Part shown: in pieces, positions 37,641 to 50,547 of the stretch
Layout of the letters: the number at the start of each line of letters is the position of its first letter
Position numbering within the stretch: position 1 is the stretch's first letter
Assembly: GCF_000189635.1 (NCBI RefSeq)
Contig: NW_002476011.1
Location: forward strand, 105,820 to 169,819
Origin: Tetrahymena thermophila SB210
Lineage: Eukaryota > Ciliophora > Oligohymenophorea > Hymenostomatida > Tetrahymenidae
DNA length: 64,000 nucleotides
Direction: 5' to 3'
Notes under the pieces: generated by a model
What the model was told of the DNA's origin: nothing
What the model saw: only the letters and a program-made list of their open reading frames with translations
The model's database searches: none
Position numbers and translations under genes: made by a program

Positions 37641-39124
37641 TTTTTTAATTTATTTTCTAAATCTTTTGCTTATTTAACATTTATAATTTTAATTTAATTT
37701 TTACTGATATTTAAATGAATGAAGTAAAAAAAATTATAAGAGCAAGTAGCTTTTGTTTTTTGAATAAATATTTTACTATTAACTAAAAGATAAATACTTC
37801 TTTTTCAAACTATTAATTAAATTATTCAAAATAGATAATTATATACTTTAGTTTGAATAAAAAACTATTAATATGAGTTACATCAAAATTTGAAATAAAT
37901 TATCTATTGAATTTAATTATAAAATTTAAAAGAAATACCTTCTTTGCTACAAAAACAATAAGAAATAAGTAACCTGTAATATTCTATACTTAATTTATTA
38001 ATTACAAAAAACTTTTTGAATTCTTAATCATTAAGTTTAGATGACATGATATATTTTAAAAAAAAGTAAACAAAACAAATTTATAATATCAAATATATTC
38101 AAGCTTAAATATCTGAATTAGGTTTGCTTTTATTTTTTGATAATTAAAAAAACTTGAAGCTAATTAAATTCTCAAAAACCACATATTTCATAAATTTATA
38201 TTAATTATATTATTAAACTCCTATTTAACATTATCACTTAGAATGAATTTTCATTTATTCTCAAACCATATTTTTAAAGCTACTATATTTATATAGAAGT
38301 TTTTTTTTTTAAATTCATTAAAATAATATTTCCTGTTAATTATCAAACAATTTTTTAACAAAGTTTTTTTAAAATACAGGTAATTCTATAAAAATAATCC
38401 TTATTATAAAAATCTTTTTGGGGTAGATAGGCATGTTTATTTAATAAATTTATCAAATTAAAATTAATTTTTTGAATAAAAAATTTTCATTCAAGAATCA
38501 ATCTGTCCTTGCTGTAACCCCCCTTTTTTATCAAATATTTAAAATTAATTTAATTATTAAAAAGTAAATTAACATTTAAATTTTAAATAGACTAAAAATT
38601 TTTAGCTAAATATTAAAAAGTAATTTGTTATTTACTAAACAACCCCAACTCAGTAACAAGCCTTTTGAGTTGATACAGGGGTTGGAGTTATTCAATTTAA
38701 AATAAATAGATTATAAAAAAATTCAACATTTTTAATAAGGGATTTATTTGGTTACAACAAGATTTGTTCATTTTTGAATTTAAATTTGAAAAATGAATTA
38801 GACTTTTTTTGACTAATAGTAAAATTATGGATAAATAAAAAATTAAGATTTGATGGCCTATCTTGTTAATAAAAATATAATTTTAACAATAGACTAAAGC
38901 AAATAATATACTTAAACATGTTAGCAATCTCTAACCTACTAATAAAATAATTTTCAAAATTTGAAGGTATCAATCAATGAAAATTTATAATGTTTATGAA
39001 GAAAACAAACTATAAATCATTAAAAAAGTTTATCATTGCTAGAATATGAAATTATTATATAAAAAAATTATAATCCATTAATATATTTTGGTTGTTTTAT
39101 AAATTTAATAATTTTAATAGCGAA
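37641..39124. other. Intergenic region between duplicated proteases
   Basis: Includes the 5' flank of the first copy (shared with the second copy), unique A/T-rich DNA, two C-runs near 38515-38525 and the inverted repeat at 38640-38684. No reading frame convincing enough to call. Confidence 0.55.
38640..38684. other. Nested inverted repeat, locally GC-rich
   Basis: The outer arms are CAACCCC (38640-38646) and GGGGTTG (38678-38684). The inner arms are AACTCA (38647-38652) and TGAGTT (38666-38671). On the 3' side a 6-nt bulge (GATACA) separates inner from outer arm. The element could fold as a 13-bp bulged hairpin. It stands out from its roughly 85% AT surroundings and lies between the two protease copies. 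Nature unknown; it contains GGGGTT, the Tetrahymena telomere unit, but only once. Confidence 0.5.
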
Positions 39125-40132
39125 TCAGTAAGGTTAAAAGGCATAATTTGTTCTTATTCCTCCAGTTCCATTATTAGCAACTCTAATATGACCATTCTCT
39201 CCCCAATTAGCTCCCCAACTATTACGTATTAACCAGTAACCTGGTCCATATCCAATTATTGTAACAGCATGATTGCAGGAAGTAGTTGATGCTCTTGTGT
39301 CAGAATAAATTCCAGATGAGTATTAACCCCAGTAAGAAGCATCAACACATACAGCCACAGCTCCTTTATTAACAATAGATGACTAAATTTAAGTAATGTT
39401 ATCTTGTAGATTGTTAAAGCCGCTTATTCTGTATAAATAGCCTCCCATCGATGAAGTTGCACAGCTACCATATACTCCAGTATATGGATACATATTCTCA
39501 AGAGCTAGTCCAATACTCATAACAAATTAATAGGCAGTTGAGAACCAACCTCCTTAGCAGCCATCTCTTTAATATACACAATCTACTTATTACTACTCTG
39601 AAAATGATAAATTATAACCATATTTTATGTTATAGAGATTTTCAACAGTAGCAGTGGTTGAAAAAGTCCAGCAGCTACCACATTAGCCTTGATTTTTTAC
39701 GGCTTGTAATATTCCAGGTCCGTTAGCTCTAATATCCCATGTAGAAGGTAGAGATTATAGTTTTCTTTCTTCTGAGTCAGAGTTGCTTTATGAGTTGCTT
39801 GACAATTCAGCTTCATTAGGAATTACAGCACCAGTAAAAAGTTTCATAAATTCTTCCTTAGTGTAATCAGAAAATTAAGTAACTGCAAATTTTGCGGAAG
39901 TGATTTCTTTATTTAGTCTTTCAATTTCTTTTAAATTTTCAAGAAAAACATTGAATCTATACTACTCATGCTCTTAGGAATGGTATTTTTTAGCAAAATT
40001 TTTTTTAAAATCTAAGAAAGATTATTATTATTAATGTTTTTTGCCAAAATCAGATAAGCTTTCCTGTTTATCTTGCCCAAGTACAAAAGCCAAAAAGAGA
40101 AAGATAAAAAGTATTGATTTATATTTATCCAT
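39125..40132 (-). CDS. Papain-family cysteine protease (cathepsin L-like), intact active site
   Basis: An intron-less 335-residue preproprotease, the tandem partner of the gene at 36630-37640. It has a signal peptide ([20 protein letters not shown]) and an ERFNIN-type propeptide. A Gln-rich run (HQQQQ) near residue 33 comes from consecutive TAA codons. The mature domain starts at LPSTWDIR. The full catalytic set is present: Gln149, Cys154 in QCGSCWTF, His in [11 protein letters not shown], Asn in IRNSWG, plus DGCQGGW. The predicted product is a lysosomal/phagosomal or secreted endopeptidase. Tetrahymena has many such enzymes. Flanks on both sides resemble those of the partner, so the pair arose by local duplication. 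Confidence 0.95.
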
Positions 40133-42145
40133 ATTTTTTATTTGATTAGTTTTCTAAATATTTTGTTTATTTAATATTTATAATTTCAATTTATTTTTTT
40201 TACAGTTATTTAAATGAAAAAAGTCAAAATGGTTAAATTAAAAGAGCAAGTAAGTAGCTTTTGTTTTTTAAATATTTATTTTTCTTCTCCTTTACTTAAC
40301 TATTATAGAAATAAATAAAAACTTATCAAATCAATATTCTCTATTGAATTAATTCTAAACTAAAAAACTGATAAATACTTCATTTTCAATTTTCAATTTA
40401 AATATACTTAGTAGATTATTATCTACTTCACTTTAAATAAACAGCTATTAAAATTAATTACACTAAAATTTAAAATATATTATCTGACTAATTAACTTAT
40501 GAAATTTATAAGAAATACTTAATATGATTCAAAAAAATAAATAACCTATTATATACTATTTTTAATTTTCAATTTATTTTTAAACTCATTAACAAAAATA
40601 CAAAGAATTTTTGAAATTCATAACTTTACTGTTTTTGTTTTGGCGATTTGATAATTTTAGAGAAAAAACAATACAAAAAATTGTAATTTCAAACAAATAA
40701 ATTCAAGCTTTTTAGCTTTTTCAAATCAGTTTATTTTTATTTTTATTTTTGATAATTCAGGTGAAGATAAAAACTGAATTATCACACATAATAAATTATT
40801 AATAAATAGATTGTTAAGCTTCATTTAGAGTTTACAGTGAATTTTTATTTATTCTGAAACCATATTTTTGAAGCTACTATATTTGTAAATATGTTTTTTA
40901 AAAATATGTTATAATAATCGAAGTTAAATAGCAAACAATTTTTAAACATTTTATTTTTAGATATACAGATGATTCTGTAAATACAATCTTTATTATGAAT
41001 CAAAAAAAAAGATTTCTTAATAAAATTTTTTAAAGTTTTAAATTTTCAAATCAATAGGTTAAAATAGAAGGTTTTAAAGGAAAGATTAGGCAATATGAAA
41101 GATGAGGAGGGTATTTATTTATTGAATTTTAAATTTTATTTAATATTAAAAGATCAAAATTAATAATACTTTTCAATTAATTTATTTGAGATTGAGCTTT
41201 CTTCAAAATATTTGAAGCACTATAGAAAATATTTAATTTATGAACTGTTTCTTTACACTTTTAATTCGCGCGCGTTTTATTTTATAGAAAAATAATTAAT
41301 TAATTGATGGATTAGTTTTTAATGAAAAATTTTACCATAGAAAATAACTCCACTAAAATTGCTAACGAAAGATTCGTATCTCTAATCAAGTGAAAATAAA
41401 TTACAATTGTTTTTGATTTTGATTAACAAAAAAATTAGTCTTCTTTCATATCTTTTAAATTTAAATTCCTTTTTTTTGATTTGTCTAAAATAAAAACAAA
41501 ATGTATGCTTCTTATTAATATTTTCTTTATTTTATCATTTACAAAATATAAAAAATTATCATACTTTATTAAATTTAGATGTAAAAAGCATATATTAAAG
41601 CTTTCAGTTCATTAAATAAATAAGTGAGTTTACATTTTTCTTAAAATATAAAATTATTTATAAATTTTCAAGCTATTTTTGTTCTATTATATTAATTTAA
41701 AAATTTATTTTTTTAGAAAACTACTTTAACAAATGCTTTTATTTAAAAAATAAATTAAACATTTTAATTACATAGAGTTTTTTCTTTTAATCTTTAAAAT
41801 GATTACAACAGTTTTTTATATTAAAATATGGAAAAATATTTAGAATACCAAATATAAATATTAATAATCTTTCATATAAAGTCAGACTATAAATTTTTAA
41901 TAAAATATTTTGATTTAAAAAATAATCTACCTGCTATTTTCTAGCAACACAGACTAGTGAAGATATTTTTTATAATAGAATTAAAAAATTCTAACTGGTA
42001 CTATTTTTATTTTTAACTTATACTATTTTATTAATATATGATGATTATGGTTTATTCATAAATAGACAAAGCAATTTGATAGTAAAATAAAGTGTCTAAT
42101 TTAACTGAAATCAATTAGGGTACCTTATATTTAACATATACAATT
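40133..42145. other. Intergenic region
   Basis: About 2 kb. The first ~750 bp is the duplicated 5' flank of the protease gene. An isolated CGCGCGCG octamer sits at 41267-41274. A possible spliced frame from an ATG at 41579 is too A/T-driven to call. Confidence 0.55.
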
Positions 42146-45100
42146 TCACAATTTCATATTATTCTTAACAAATTTTAGAATGAAATTGTTTTCAAGCAGA
42201 TAATAGACATTTATAACCTAGAGGTGATGCTTAATCTTAGTTATTTAATTAGCTATAGAGTTACTGAATGAATACCAGCATACACCAAATATTATAGTTA
42301 CTATAAAAAGTTGATAAATAATTAAAATTAATTAAATAAGTTATAAATAATCATAATATTTATAACAGTTTTTAAGAAGAAACTCCTTCATAATTTTCAT
42401 TATTTCATCTAAATAAACAATTAGATAGGAGTAATGATCAATATTAAAGGATTTAAATAAACCTTTTTATGCTGTCAATAATTAATCATTATTATTAATT
42501 TCTATTATTTCATATAGATCTTACAGCTTTTAATTAAAATACTGGGCAGATAATTTTAGTCCTTTTTAAAGGAAGCCGTTATAAATGCTTTTACAAAAAT
42601 TAGGATTAAAAATAGTAGAATTAGAGATGTATTATGAATTGTTTGCAATCAAAGAGCACATATCTCCTTCAAACAAAGGAAAAAAGAAATGGTCAAATTA
42701 ATCTTGTTAATATCTAATTTATTTTTTTAAAATGATTAAATCGTTATTAATATAAAAACTAATTTATTACCTCTCATTTCTATTAAGTTATTCAGAAATA
42801 TGAGTTAAATTTGTTAGCATTTATTAGTTTCTACTCATTGTAGATCTTATTTCAGAAATGTAATCTTATAATTTCACCAGCTTAGTGTTAGGATATACTT
42901 TCATATTGAATCCGTGAGACACTATTGCTGAGCTATAAAGTATATGAGTTCTTGCCAAGTTTAAATTCTCTTTTTATTTCAAAAATAAAAAAATAATTTC
43001 AAGAATTTTATAATAAGAATAATTAATTAATTAATTTATTTTTGATATTAGTTTTTATTTACCTAGCATCATTAAGTTGTTATTCAAATTGTCCAGATAT
43101 TTTTAGATAAAAATTTTATTGAAAATGGGATAAAACGCTAATATTAAGTAAGCAGCACAAATAATGATCAATATAGAATAGCTAAAATGAGGTAATTTTG
43201 TTATCTAGCTTAAGGTTTACTTTTTTTGGTTCTCAGACTCATTAGATGATTTATGATTGAGTATTTCGATTTCAACTGGTATATTTTTTATATAAGGACT
43301 CATAGTTTTATTTAAATAATATGATTGTCTAATTTAAATAATCATATTTTAAAGTAAGTTAACTGGAAAAGTACAAAAAAGTTAGATAATTTTGTCTTTT
43401 CTTTTTTAAGTATAAGAATAGAGTGGAAGTACACAAAGTAAGCAAAAAGCTGAAATTATTAAAATCATAGCAATCAAAACTGATAATTGGTTCTAAATTT
43501 GCTAAACTTATTAGTTTTAGTAATTTTAAAAATAGAATTTCGTGTCTATAATCCCTGATATGATTTCATTCAAGTTTAATAAAACACTAATCTCTTGAAG
43601 CTTTCCATTAGGATTTATAGATTGTTTGTACATGTAATAATTAACAAAAATTATTGAGTAAAGCAAAGAAGAATTTTTTTCTTCAAAATAGTAGTTTGAT
43701 CTCGTTGAAGGTGAACCTTTAATTTTTAAAGGATTGTAAAAATGATCAGCTTAAAAAGAAGAGTTGTAATTGCTTATTTTTTCGAAGAGCATTTTTCCAT
43801 TCAAACTAAAATCCATAATTTGCAATTAATTCTTAAATGAAGAATAGCTTTATTTTAAGTAAGATAATAAAACAGCATCATAATTTTACTAATCAGAAGT
43901 AGATGGAAAAGTGAAATTATTTTATCTTATGCTTTTTATGATATTTTAAACAAGGACTTATCTGGTAATTTCATTTTCCACCTCAGAAGGCCAACTTTAA
44001 GAATTAAGATTTTGGTTCATTGTGTCTACAGTACCCATAAAAGAACAGTACTATTATATCGAAATAATGATAAGTGCTAGATATGTTAGTAATCCAAATA
44101 AATTAACAATTCTTATTGCTTTTAAATTATCGTGTCTTCTTATAGTCTTTATAAGTCTTTTTTTTATAGATGAAGTGGACTCTCTTGACATGCAAGAAGA
44201 ACTATTATCTATCATTTCTTCTTTGATCTTTTTTTTCATTGACTTTTATTATTTCTTCGATGAAAATATTTAAGTCGATTTCTTACTGAAATTTATATTC
44301 TTGAAGTTTTAAGGTGTTAATTCTTGAGTTTAATAAAATTTTTACTATTTATTTACTTATTTTACTTTTTCAATGAATTTCAAAGATGTTGAATCTTTAT
44401 TACTGTAAAGGGGAGAGCAAATTTATTCTTTTTGATTAAATTAGCACATTTCTTTTAAGTTGCTATCGCATTTTGTTAAATTTTCTTAGTTTTTTTAAAC
44501 ATTTCTATTGTCTATTTACAAATAATATGGATTTTCTAATTAATTTTCATCTATATTAGCTTTTTATTAAAAAGAAGTAACGTTTGTTTAACTATTAATA
44601 ATAGCTTCACTGAGAAGCTCTCTATTTGTCTCTCTTCTATTAGAGGTTAATGGCAAAATATAATTTTCTTCCTCTTATTAGGATTAATATTATTTGATAT
44701 ACTCCTAAGCCAGAGCTTCTTAGCTTCTAAAAGTTTAACTTTAAACTCCTATTGGGGAATAAATTGAAGGAGTGCTATTTTCCTCAGCAAAATTAATACT
44801 TTAGGTGCAATTAATTATTAATGTTTTTTTTTATGTTTTTTATTCTTCAGAATTTTTTTCTTTAATTTTGTAAGTTAATTAATTGCCTGTATTGTTTTAT
44901 AATTTATATTCTTATAAGTTCTTAGAAGATGTTTTCTCGTTTTCACTAAATTTACCAAGAACCTTTTGATCTAAAAATTGTTATTTATCTTATGAAGCTT
45001 AAAATTCTTTGCTTTTCATAAATTAGTTTTCCTTTTAATTTTATTAGATTTTTAAAAAATTTGTCATGCTTATATCTTACGATCCAATTCTTATTAGCTG

Positions 45101-48100
45101 ATTTTCTAATTGAGCCTTTAAAGCTTCTAAAGTAGCTTTTGTAAATATTTTAGAATAAAACTCATTATAATCCTTAAGATATTTAATTATAATAGGTGAA
45201 TGGAACTCTGGGTAAATAAATTTTACTTTAGAAATTTTTAGATATTATAAATTTTCAATATCCTTATACTCACAGTTAATCATACTTATCTCCAGTAAAA
45301 AGAAAGAAAAGTTTTAAAGTTTAGCTTCTTAGTTTTTTACTTCATTTGAAAATTCAATATTTTAAATAATAAGCAAATATTCTTAATTTTCTAGTTAAAA
45401 ATTTTCAAACTAATTTTTTACTGTTTGTGCATTAGTTTCTTCTTTAAAACTCTATTAAGAAAGTAATTTCTTCAACGAATTAATTTTTTTAGTTTCAGAA
45501 TCTAACCTTGTCAGATTTTTCTGTTATTAATTCAATTATTTGGTTTTCCTGTCCTACCTTAATTTGTATAGGAATGGAAAGAATTGACCTAAATCTATTT
45601 ACTTTAGTGATGAAATATTATATTTAGTAAAAATATTCGATTAAAGATTTTAAGTAACTCCTATAACACTCAAAGAATCAGATTCAAATAAAATATATTC
45701 ATTTTCATCATCTATTAGCTCTATATAGGCTGTCATACCTACTTCGTTTAGTCCATTACAGTAATTGAGGCGTACATCAATTTTCATGGGAAAAATAAAT
45801 CCTTTTTACTAAAAACCAAATAAAAGTTTGTTTTTCAAGTTAGAAATATTATTATTTTCATTTTAAAAGTAGTTAATAATATATTATTTATGTTTTTTTA
45901 TCACTTAAATTTTAGGAGGCATTAATACCTCTATTTTCCTATCTACTGCTTCTTTCTAGTTAATTCCAAACAAGCGAGTGAAATTTGAAGATACTTTTTT
46001 GATATACAAATTAGAGCTATCTTCAAATGAAGCAAATAAAACACAAGAATGCTTACTAAATACATTTAAATCTCCGTAATAATTATTTTAATTAAAAAAT
46101 TCTTTGTTGATTAGACTCTTTTTATAACTCTATCTTAACTTAAACTTCTACTTAATAATCTAAGTATTAATTTATGAGACATGAACCTCATTTATGTTTT
46201 ATAAATCAAAATCAATAATTAAGTCTTTTTCTTCAAAAGAAAGAGTTTCTTAATAACAAACTTACAGAGTAATTAAGTCTCTATTTGAATTATTAATTAT
46301 CGACAACTCATTTAGACCTTTTCTTATTTTTTATTGAATTTCTCTCAATTCAATTACTTTTTTGATCAAATCCTACACTTATATTTATTTGTTTTTTAAA
46401 AGAGAAATAAATTCTACTTTTTATTCCATTGCCTTGTCCATCATTTGGAACATTTATTGTATTTTTTCTTCATACAATATTACGCTATAAAATAATTAGT
46501 CGAAATTATTTTAAAACATCAATGTCTGTTACAAAACTTATCTCTACTTTAAGAAGTTAATATGAATACTCTTTAAAATTTACTCCTACTTTAGACCAAT
46601 CTTCTACTTTCTCATTTATTAAAACTCATAGAAATAAGATTTAGTGCATTTAATAACTTCAAGCAAAAATAATAAATAAACAAATCTATAATTTAATTCA
46701 CTCTTTTTGTTTGAAAGTTTTTATATTTATTCTTTAAAAAACTTCATGATGCTTTGATTTTCATTTTCCCCATTTTCTATTTCTTTTACTAAGATTTTTA
46801 AAGAAAGCTAATTTGTTGCTTATGTTTAGATGCTATTTATTGATTCTTAGTGAAACTATTATTTTTTCTTATTTATTTAGCTATAAATTCCTATTTTTTA
46901 AGTATCATTAACTTTTTGCGTTTGCAAATCATTAAAAACCTATAACCTAATAACTCTATCTACCATTTTTAAGCTAACATTATTGTTTTCTTCGAAGATA
47001 TCTTTAATAAGTGTATTGTGAGTGTTATCTTCCCATATGCAAAAATAATGAGCAATTTTATAGAAAATTGGTAAGTATAAAACTGTCATTAGAGATGGTA
47101 TATTTATTTTGGATTATACTTATATGCAAATATAATAGGTTAGGCAAATACTACCTAAATAAAGATAAGTAAAGGTATTCCAAAATCTAGTTTGATACTA
47201 GTAATATGTGCAAATGCGGCAAGAAAACCACCCGTTTATCAAAAAATAAATTCCTAAAAACAAAGTATCTTAATTAAAATTAGTATTAACTATTAATAGC
47301 ATAATCAAAAAGTCTAAATAATAAATAATAACATTATATGGATTATATGGTCTACTCATACAATCTTTAGTATTTACAGAATAGTCAAAGTCTGAGTCAA
47401 TTATAAATGTGCCTATTATTAAATAATAGTAATATGCATAAATGAAAGAATTCTATATAATTCTATCTAAATTGATTAATTTAAGACGAGTATTTTTTAA
47501 AGTATAAAAAAAAGTAAGAAACTCTTTATATTTTGAAGAAGATATTAAGAATTTTGGTAAAAAAATTTATTTATTAATATCTTTTGAAATTTTGTTTAAA
47601 ATTTTTGAAAGTTTTTACCAGAAATCAAAGTAAGCAAAATATTTATAGGAGCTAGAGGGTGGCTAATCTACATCAAGCTGTAATAAAAAATAGGCGTAGT
47701 TAATAAAAATTAATATATTGATATGTAAAAACTCATCATTTCATAAATTTTTAGTTGCATTTTTTTATTCAGTTTAGTAATGAATTCATCTTCATCTATT
47801 TCAATGTTACTTGTATTGGAAAAAGATCCTTTTATAATTGGTTAAATTGTTGTTTTATACCCAAAAAGAATAAAACTTATATAGCAGCTAACAAAATAAG
47901 TAATTAGTATAAAATTTAAAGCAAGGCTTATAAACTAAAACAAATTTGCATTATTGTTTGTTTACCATCTATTAAAGTAATCATTATCTTGAATAAATTT
48001 TAAATTTTTGTCATACTTTACTATTTCAATGTAATCTGAATTATAAATTCCTAGCAAAATAAACAATATTCCTTTTCCTAAAATCAAAAGCAGACTAAAG

Positions 48101-48564
48101 AATTATCCTCTTTCAAATCCTTTAACAATAGAATAAAAGTAGAGAGTATAAAAATTTCTTGAAAAATATTGAATTATAGGAATTATCCCACTTTTTAGTT
48201 TCATTTGCAATTTCAGCTGAAAATTCTATTTGCTTTGTTTAAACTCAAAATACTTTTTTATGAATTAATTAAAACTAAAAACAATTTAATTTATCTTCAA
48301 GTTTTATTTTAAGATTTAAGCTCTATTACAATTTACTTGAAAGTCTCTATATTTGGTAATAAAATCTAATTATGAATTACAAATTGAAACATTAATTAAT
48401 TATTTCAAAGCTTATTGGTAATAGAAATAATAGTTTTTGACAACATTTAACTCATTTTAAATAATTAAAGAACTATTTTATTTATTAGCGATAAAAATAA
48501 TAATATTCAAGATAAAAAATATCAATACTAATTAGATAAGGCTATTATTTGAAACAAGAAACAT
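42146..48564 (-). CDS. Multi-pass membrane protein with PAS domain (TmcB-like), copy A
   Basis: A long minus-strand gene, ATG 48564 to TGA 42146, with at least several introns (near 47700 and 43070, for example), not all resolved. The N-terminal third has several hydrophobic segments (FFILNIIIFIA, FFSLLLILGKGILFILLG). The centre has a PAS domain: SCVLFASFEDSSNLYIKKVS then NFTRLFGINQKEAVDRKIEV (near 46060-45930). A second PAS-like region follows (FIFPMKIDVRLNYCNG...AYIELIDDENEYILFES). The C-terminal part has membrane segments (IVNLFGLLTYLALIIISI, FSYSILIIICAAYLILAFYP, LIIYQLFIVTIIFGVCW) and ends VYYLLENNFILKFVKNN. This layout matches a large ciliate family annotated as TmcB-like or PAS transmembrane proteins; function and ligand are unknown. 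The gene at 58615 onward is its paralog. Gene reality high, exon map approximate. Confidence 0.8.
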
Positions 48565-50547
48565 TTTTTATTTAGTATTTTTTTTAAATTGAACTTTGAT
48601 TGTATTTAAATTCTATCTAAAAGTCTATAAGATTGAGTATTTTTCTTCTATTTAAATAAAAAATATTGATATTCATGTAAATAAATGCCAAGCACAATTT
48701 CATAATTAGCATTGCAGGTTTTTGATTAATTATCATACTAAATGACGTCTATTTTAATAATTTTCATTATAATATACTTCGATATCAGAAATCGCTTACA
48801 ATTTACAAGATTTGAGAAATAAAAAAGAAATTTAATTTACTATTTATAAATTTAATATTGAAATAATTTTTGTATTTTTTTCTATTTTAATTAATATATC
48901 TAAAAAAGGGTATTATTTATTTATACCTTTAAAGTTTTAAATTGCTCAATGTAAAAAAGAAATTTAAATGAATTATTTTTTTAGATAAATGTAAAGATAA
49001 AATAATTTGAAAGCTGATCTAAGCTAATTTAAAGATAGATTTTATATCTTATTAACACTTACTTTTCTGCATAAAAATTTTCATTATTTTATTATTATTT
49101 TCTTATTAATAGCAATAAAAGTGATATTGGACAAATAATTAATTGCTCCATTATTATCATTATCAATTATATTTTTTGTAAATTTTATTTTGAACATGTA
49201 AACTTTTCAATAATTTTTGTTAAATTCTGAAATATTAATATTTAAAATGTTATTAATCAATTAAATATTTTTTTAAATTAAAAAGTGATTAACATTTTAT
49301 TTTAAAGTAGAAAAAAACTAGATAGGGGGAAGGGTTGGTTTTAATTATTGAGGAACTAAATAAAGTAAGTTTATAATTATATATTTAAGATATTGTAATA
49401 CTTGCTTGCTATATTTTTAATTTAATATATGAGGAAGTGTATTCCACTCAAATTTCCTTGTTTTATTTGGGAATTTAATAAATTCTTTAAATTTATTGAT
49501 TATTTCATTTTTTATTTTAGTAAATAAAGATAGATCCTAATTTATTTATTATCCATCCTAAGTAGTTTATTCATTTAAAAAAAAAAATTATCTTAATTGT
49601 TGATGATATAAAAATAAATTTATACTTTTATCTTAAAATTTTATTTAAATTGGTATAAATGCACTTATTTGCTCTATACAACCTATATATCTAATTGAAA
49701 TTTGCTTGCAAAAAAATTATTGGGTATTAGAAAATGATTAGATATATTATAAATATTCCCCTCATTACTGGGTGAACTAAAACAGAAAAATCTTCTAAAT
49801 AAAAATGGTTTTATAAAATTTAAGATCAGTGATTACTTGGATTTTTTCAACTTATGACTGACTGACTTCTCATTTCTAATTCCTACTATATTTTTAACTA
49901 AATATTTTAAATAGAAATATTAAGACTAAATGAATGTTACACTAACTATTTTGTGATATATTTTCCTAAAAGCAACTTTATATATTGATATTTGATAATT
50001 ATTAAAACTTTTTTGCTCTTTTTATCCATTTAAAATTAATTAAATTTCAATAAATTTCTATTCAATCTTTTTGAAGAAAAAAATATAATTTGTTCTTTTT
50101 ATAATTGCTGGGGATTAGAAAATAATTAGATATATTATAAATATTCCCCTCATTACTTGATGGACTAAAACAAAACAATCTACTAAATAAAAATTGTTTT
50201 ATAAAATTTAAGGACAGTGATTACTAGAATTTTACAATATATGACTGACTGACTTCTCATTTCTAATTTCTACTACATTTTTAACTAAGTGTTTTAAATA
50301 GAAATATTAAGACTAAATGAATGCTACACTAACTATTTTGTGATATATTTTCCTAAAAGAAGGTTTATAAATAGATATTTGATAATTATTAAAACTTATT
50401 CGTTCTTTTTATCAATTTAAAATTAATTAAATTTCAATAAATTTCTATTCAATCTTTTTGAATAATAAAATCTATTTTGTTCTTTTTATCAATTTATAAT
50501 TAATTAAATTTCAATAAATTGTAATTCAATATTTAAAAAAAAAATAA
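48565..50547. other. Divergent intergenic region
   Basis: Between the 5' ends of PAS gene copy A (-) and the LRR gene (+). Includes a G-rich patch (49323-49340, GATAGGGGGAAGGGTTGG-type) and the 388-bp tandem duplication listed separately. No RNA gene seen. Confidence 0.6.
49721..50500. repeat. Tandem duplication, unit about 388 bp
   Basis: Unit 1 starts at about 49721 and unit 2 at about 50109. Both contain, in order, ATTAGAAAAT(G/A)ATTAGATAT, ATTCCCCTCATTACT, GACTGACTGACTTCTCATTT, GAATG(T/C)TACACTAACTAT and TCAATAAATTTCTATTCAAT. The copies differ by scattered substitutions and look recent. A partial third copy of the last ~60 bp (TTCTTTTTATCAATTTA... TCAATAAATTG) runs to about 50530, just before the LRR start codon at 50548. 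No reading frame shared by the copies looks coding. Confidence 0.85.

Larger units (their letters stand above)
36545..40890. repeat. Tandem duplication carrying two cysteine-protease genes
   Basis: Two similar blocks, about 36545-38290 and 39042-40890, each contain a protease gene plus flanks. Downstream flanks share AGAATATGAAATTATT. Upstream flanks share the AGAGCAAGTA(AGTA)GCTTTTG block just 5' of each start. Farther upstream both share CCATATTTTT(A/G)AAGCTACTATATTTG/T. Between the blocks is about 0.75 kb of unshared DNA with a GC-richer inverted repeat. Confidence 0.8.

Noticed and set aside
41579..42105. Possible two-exon gene (ATG 41579, GTGAGT donor near 41624, acceptor near 41716) with an open frame of about 130 codons
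   Set aside because: More than one frame is open after the acceptor and codons are nearly all A/T-driven. With TGA as the only stop, such frames arise by chance in this DNA.
49323..49345. G-rich patch whose complement contains AAACCAACC, part of the Tetrahymena chromosome breakage sequence
   Set aside because: Only about nine of the 15 bases of the known breakage signal fit, and the flanking bases (CTTCC instead of TCTTT) do not. No telomere repeat run is adjacent.
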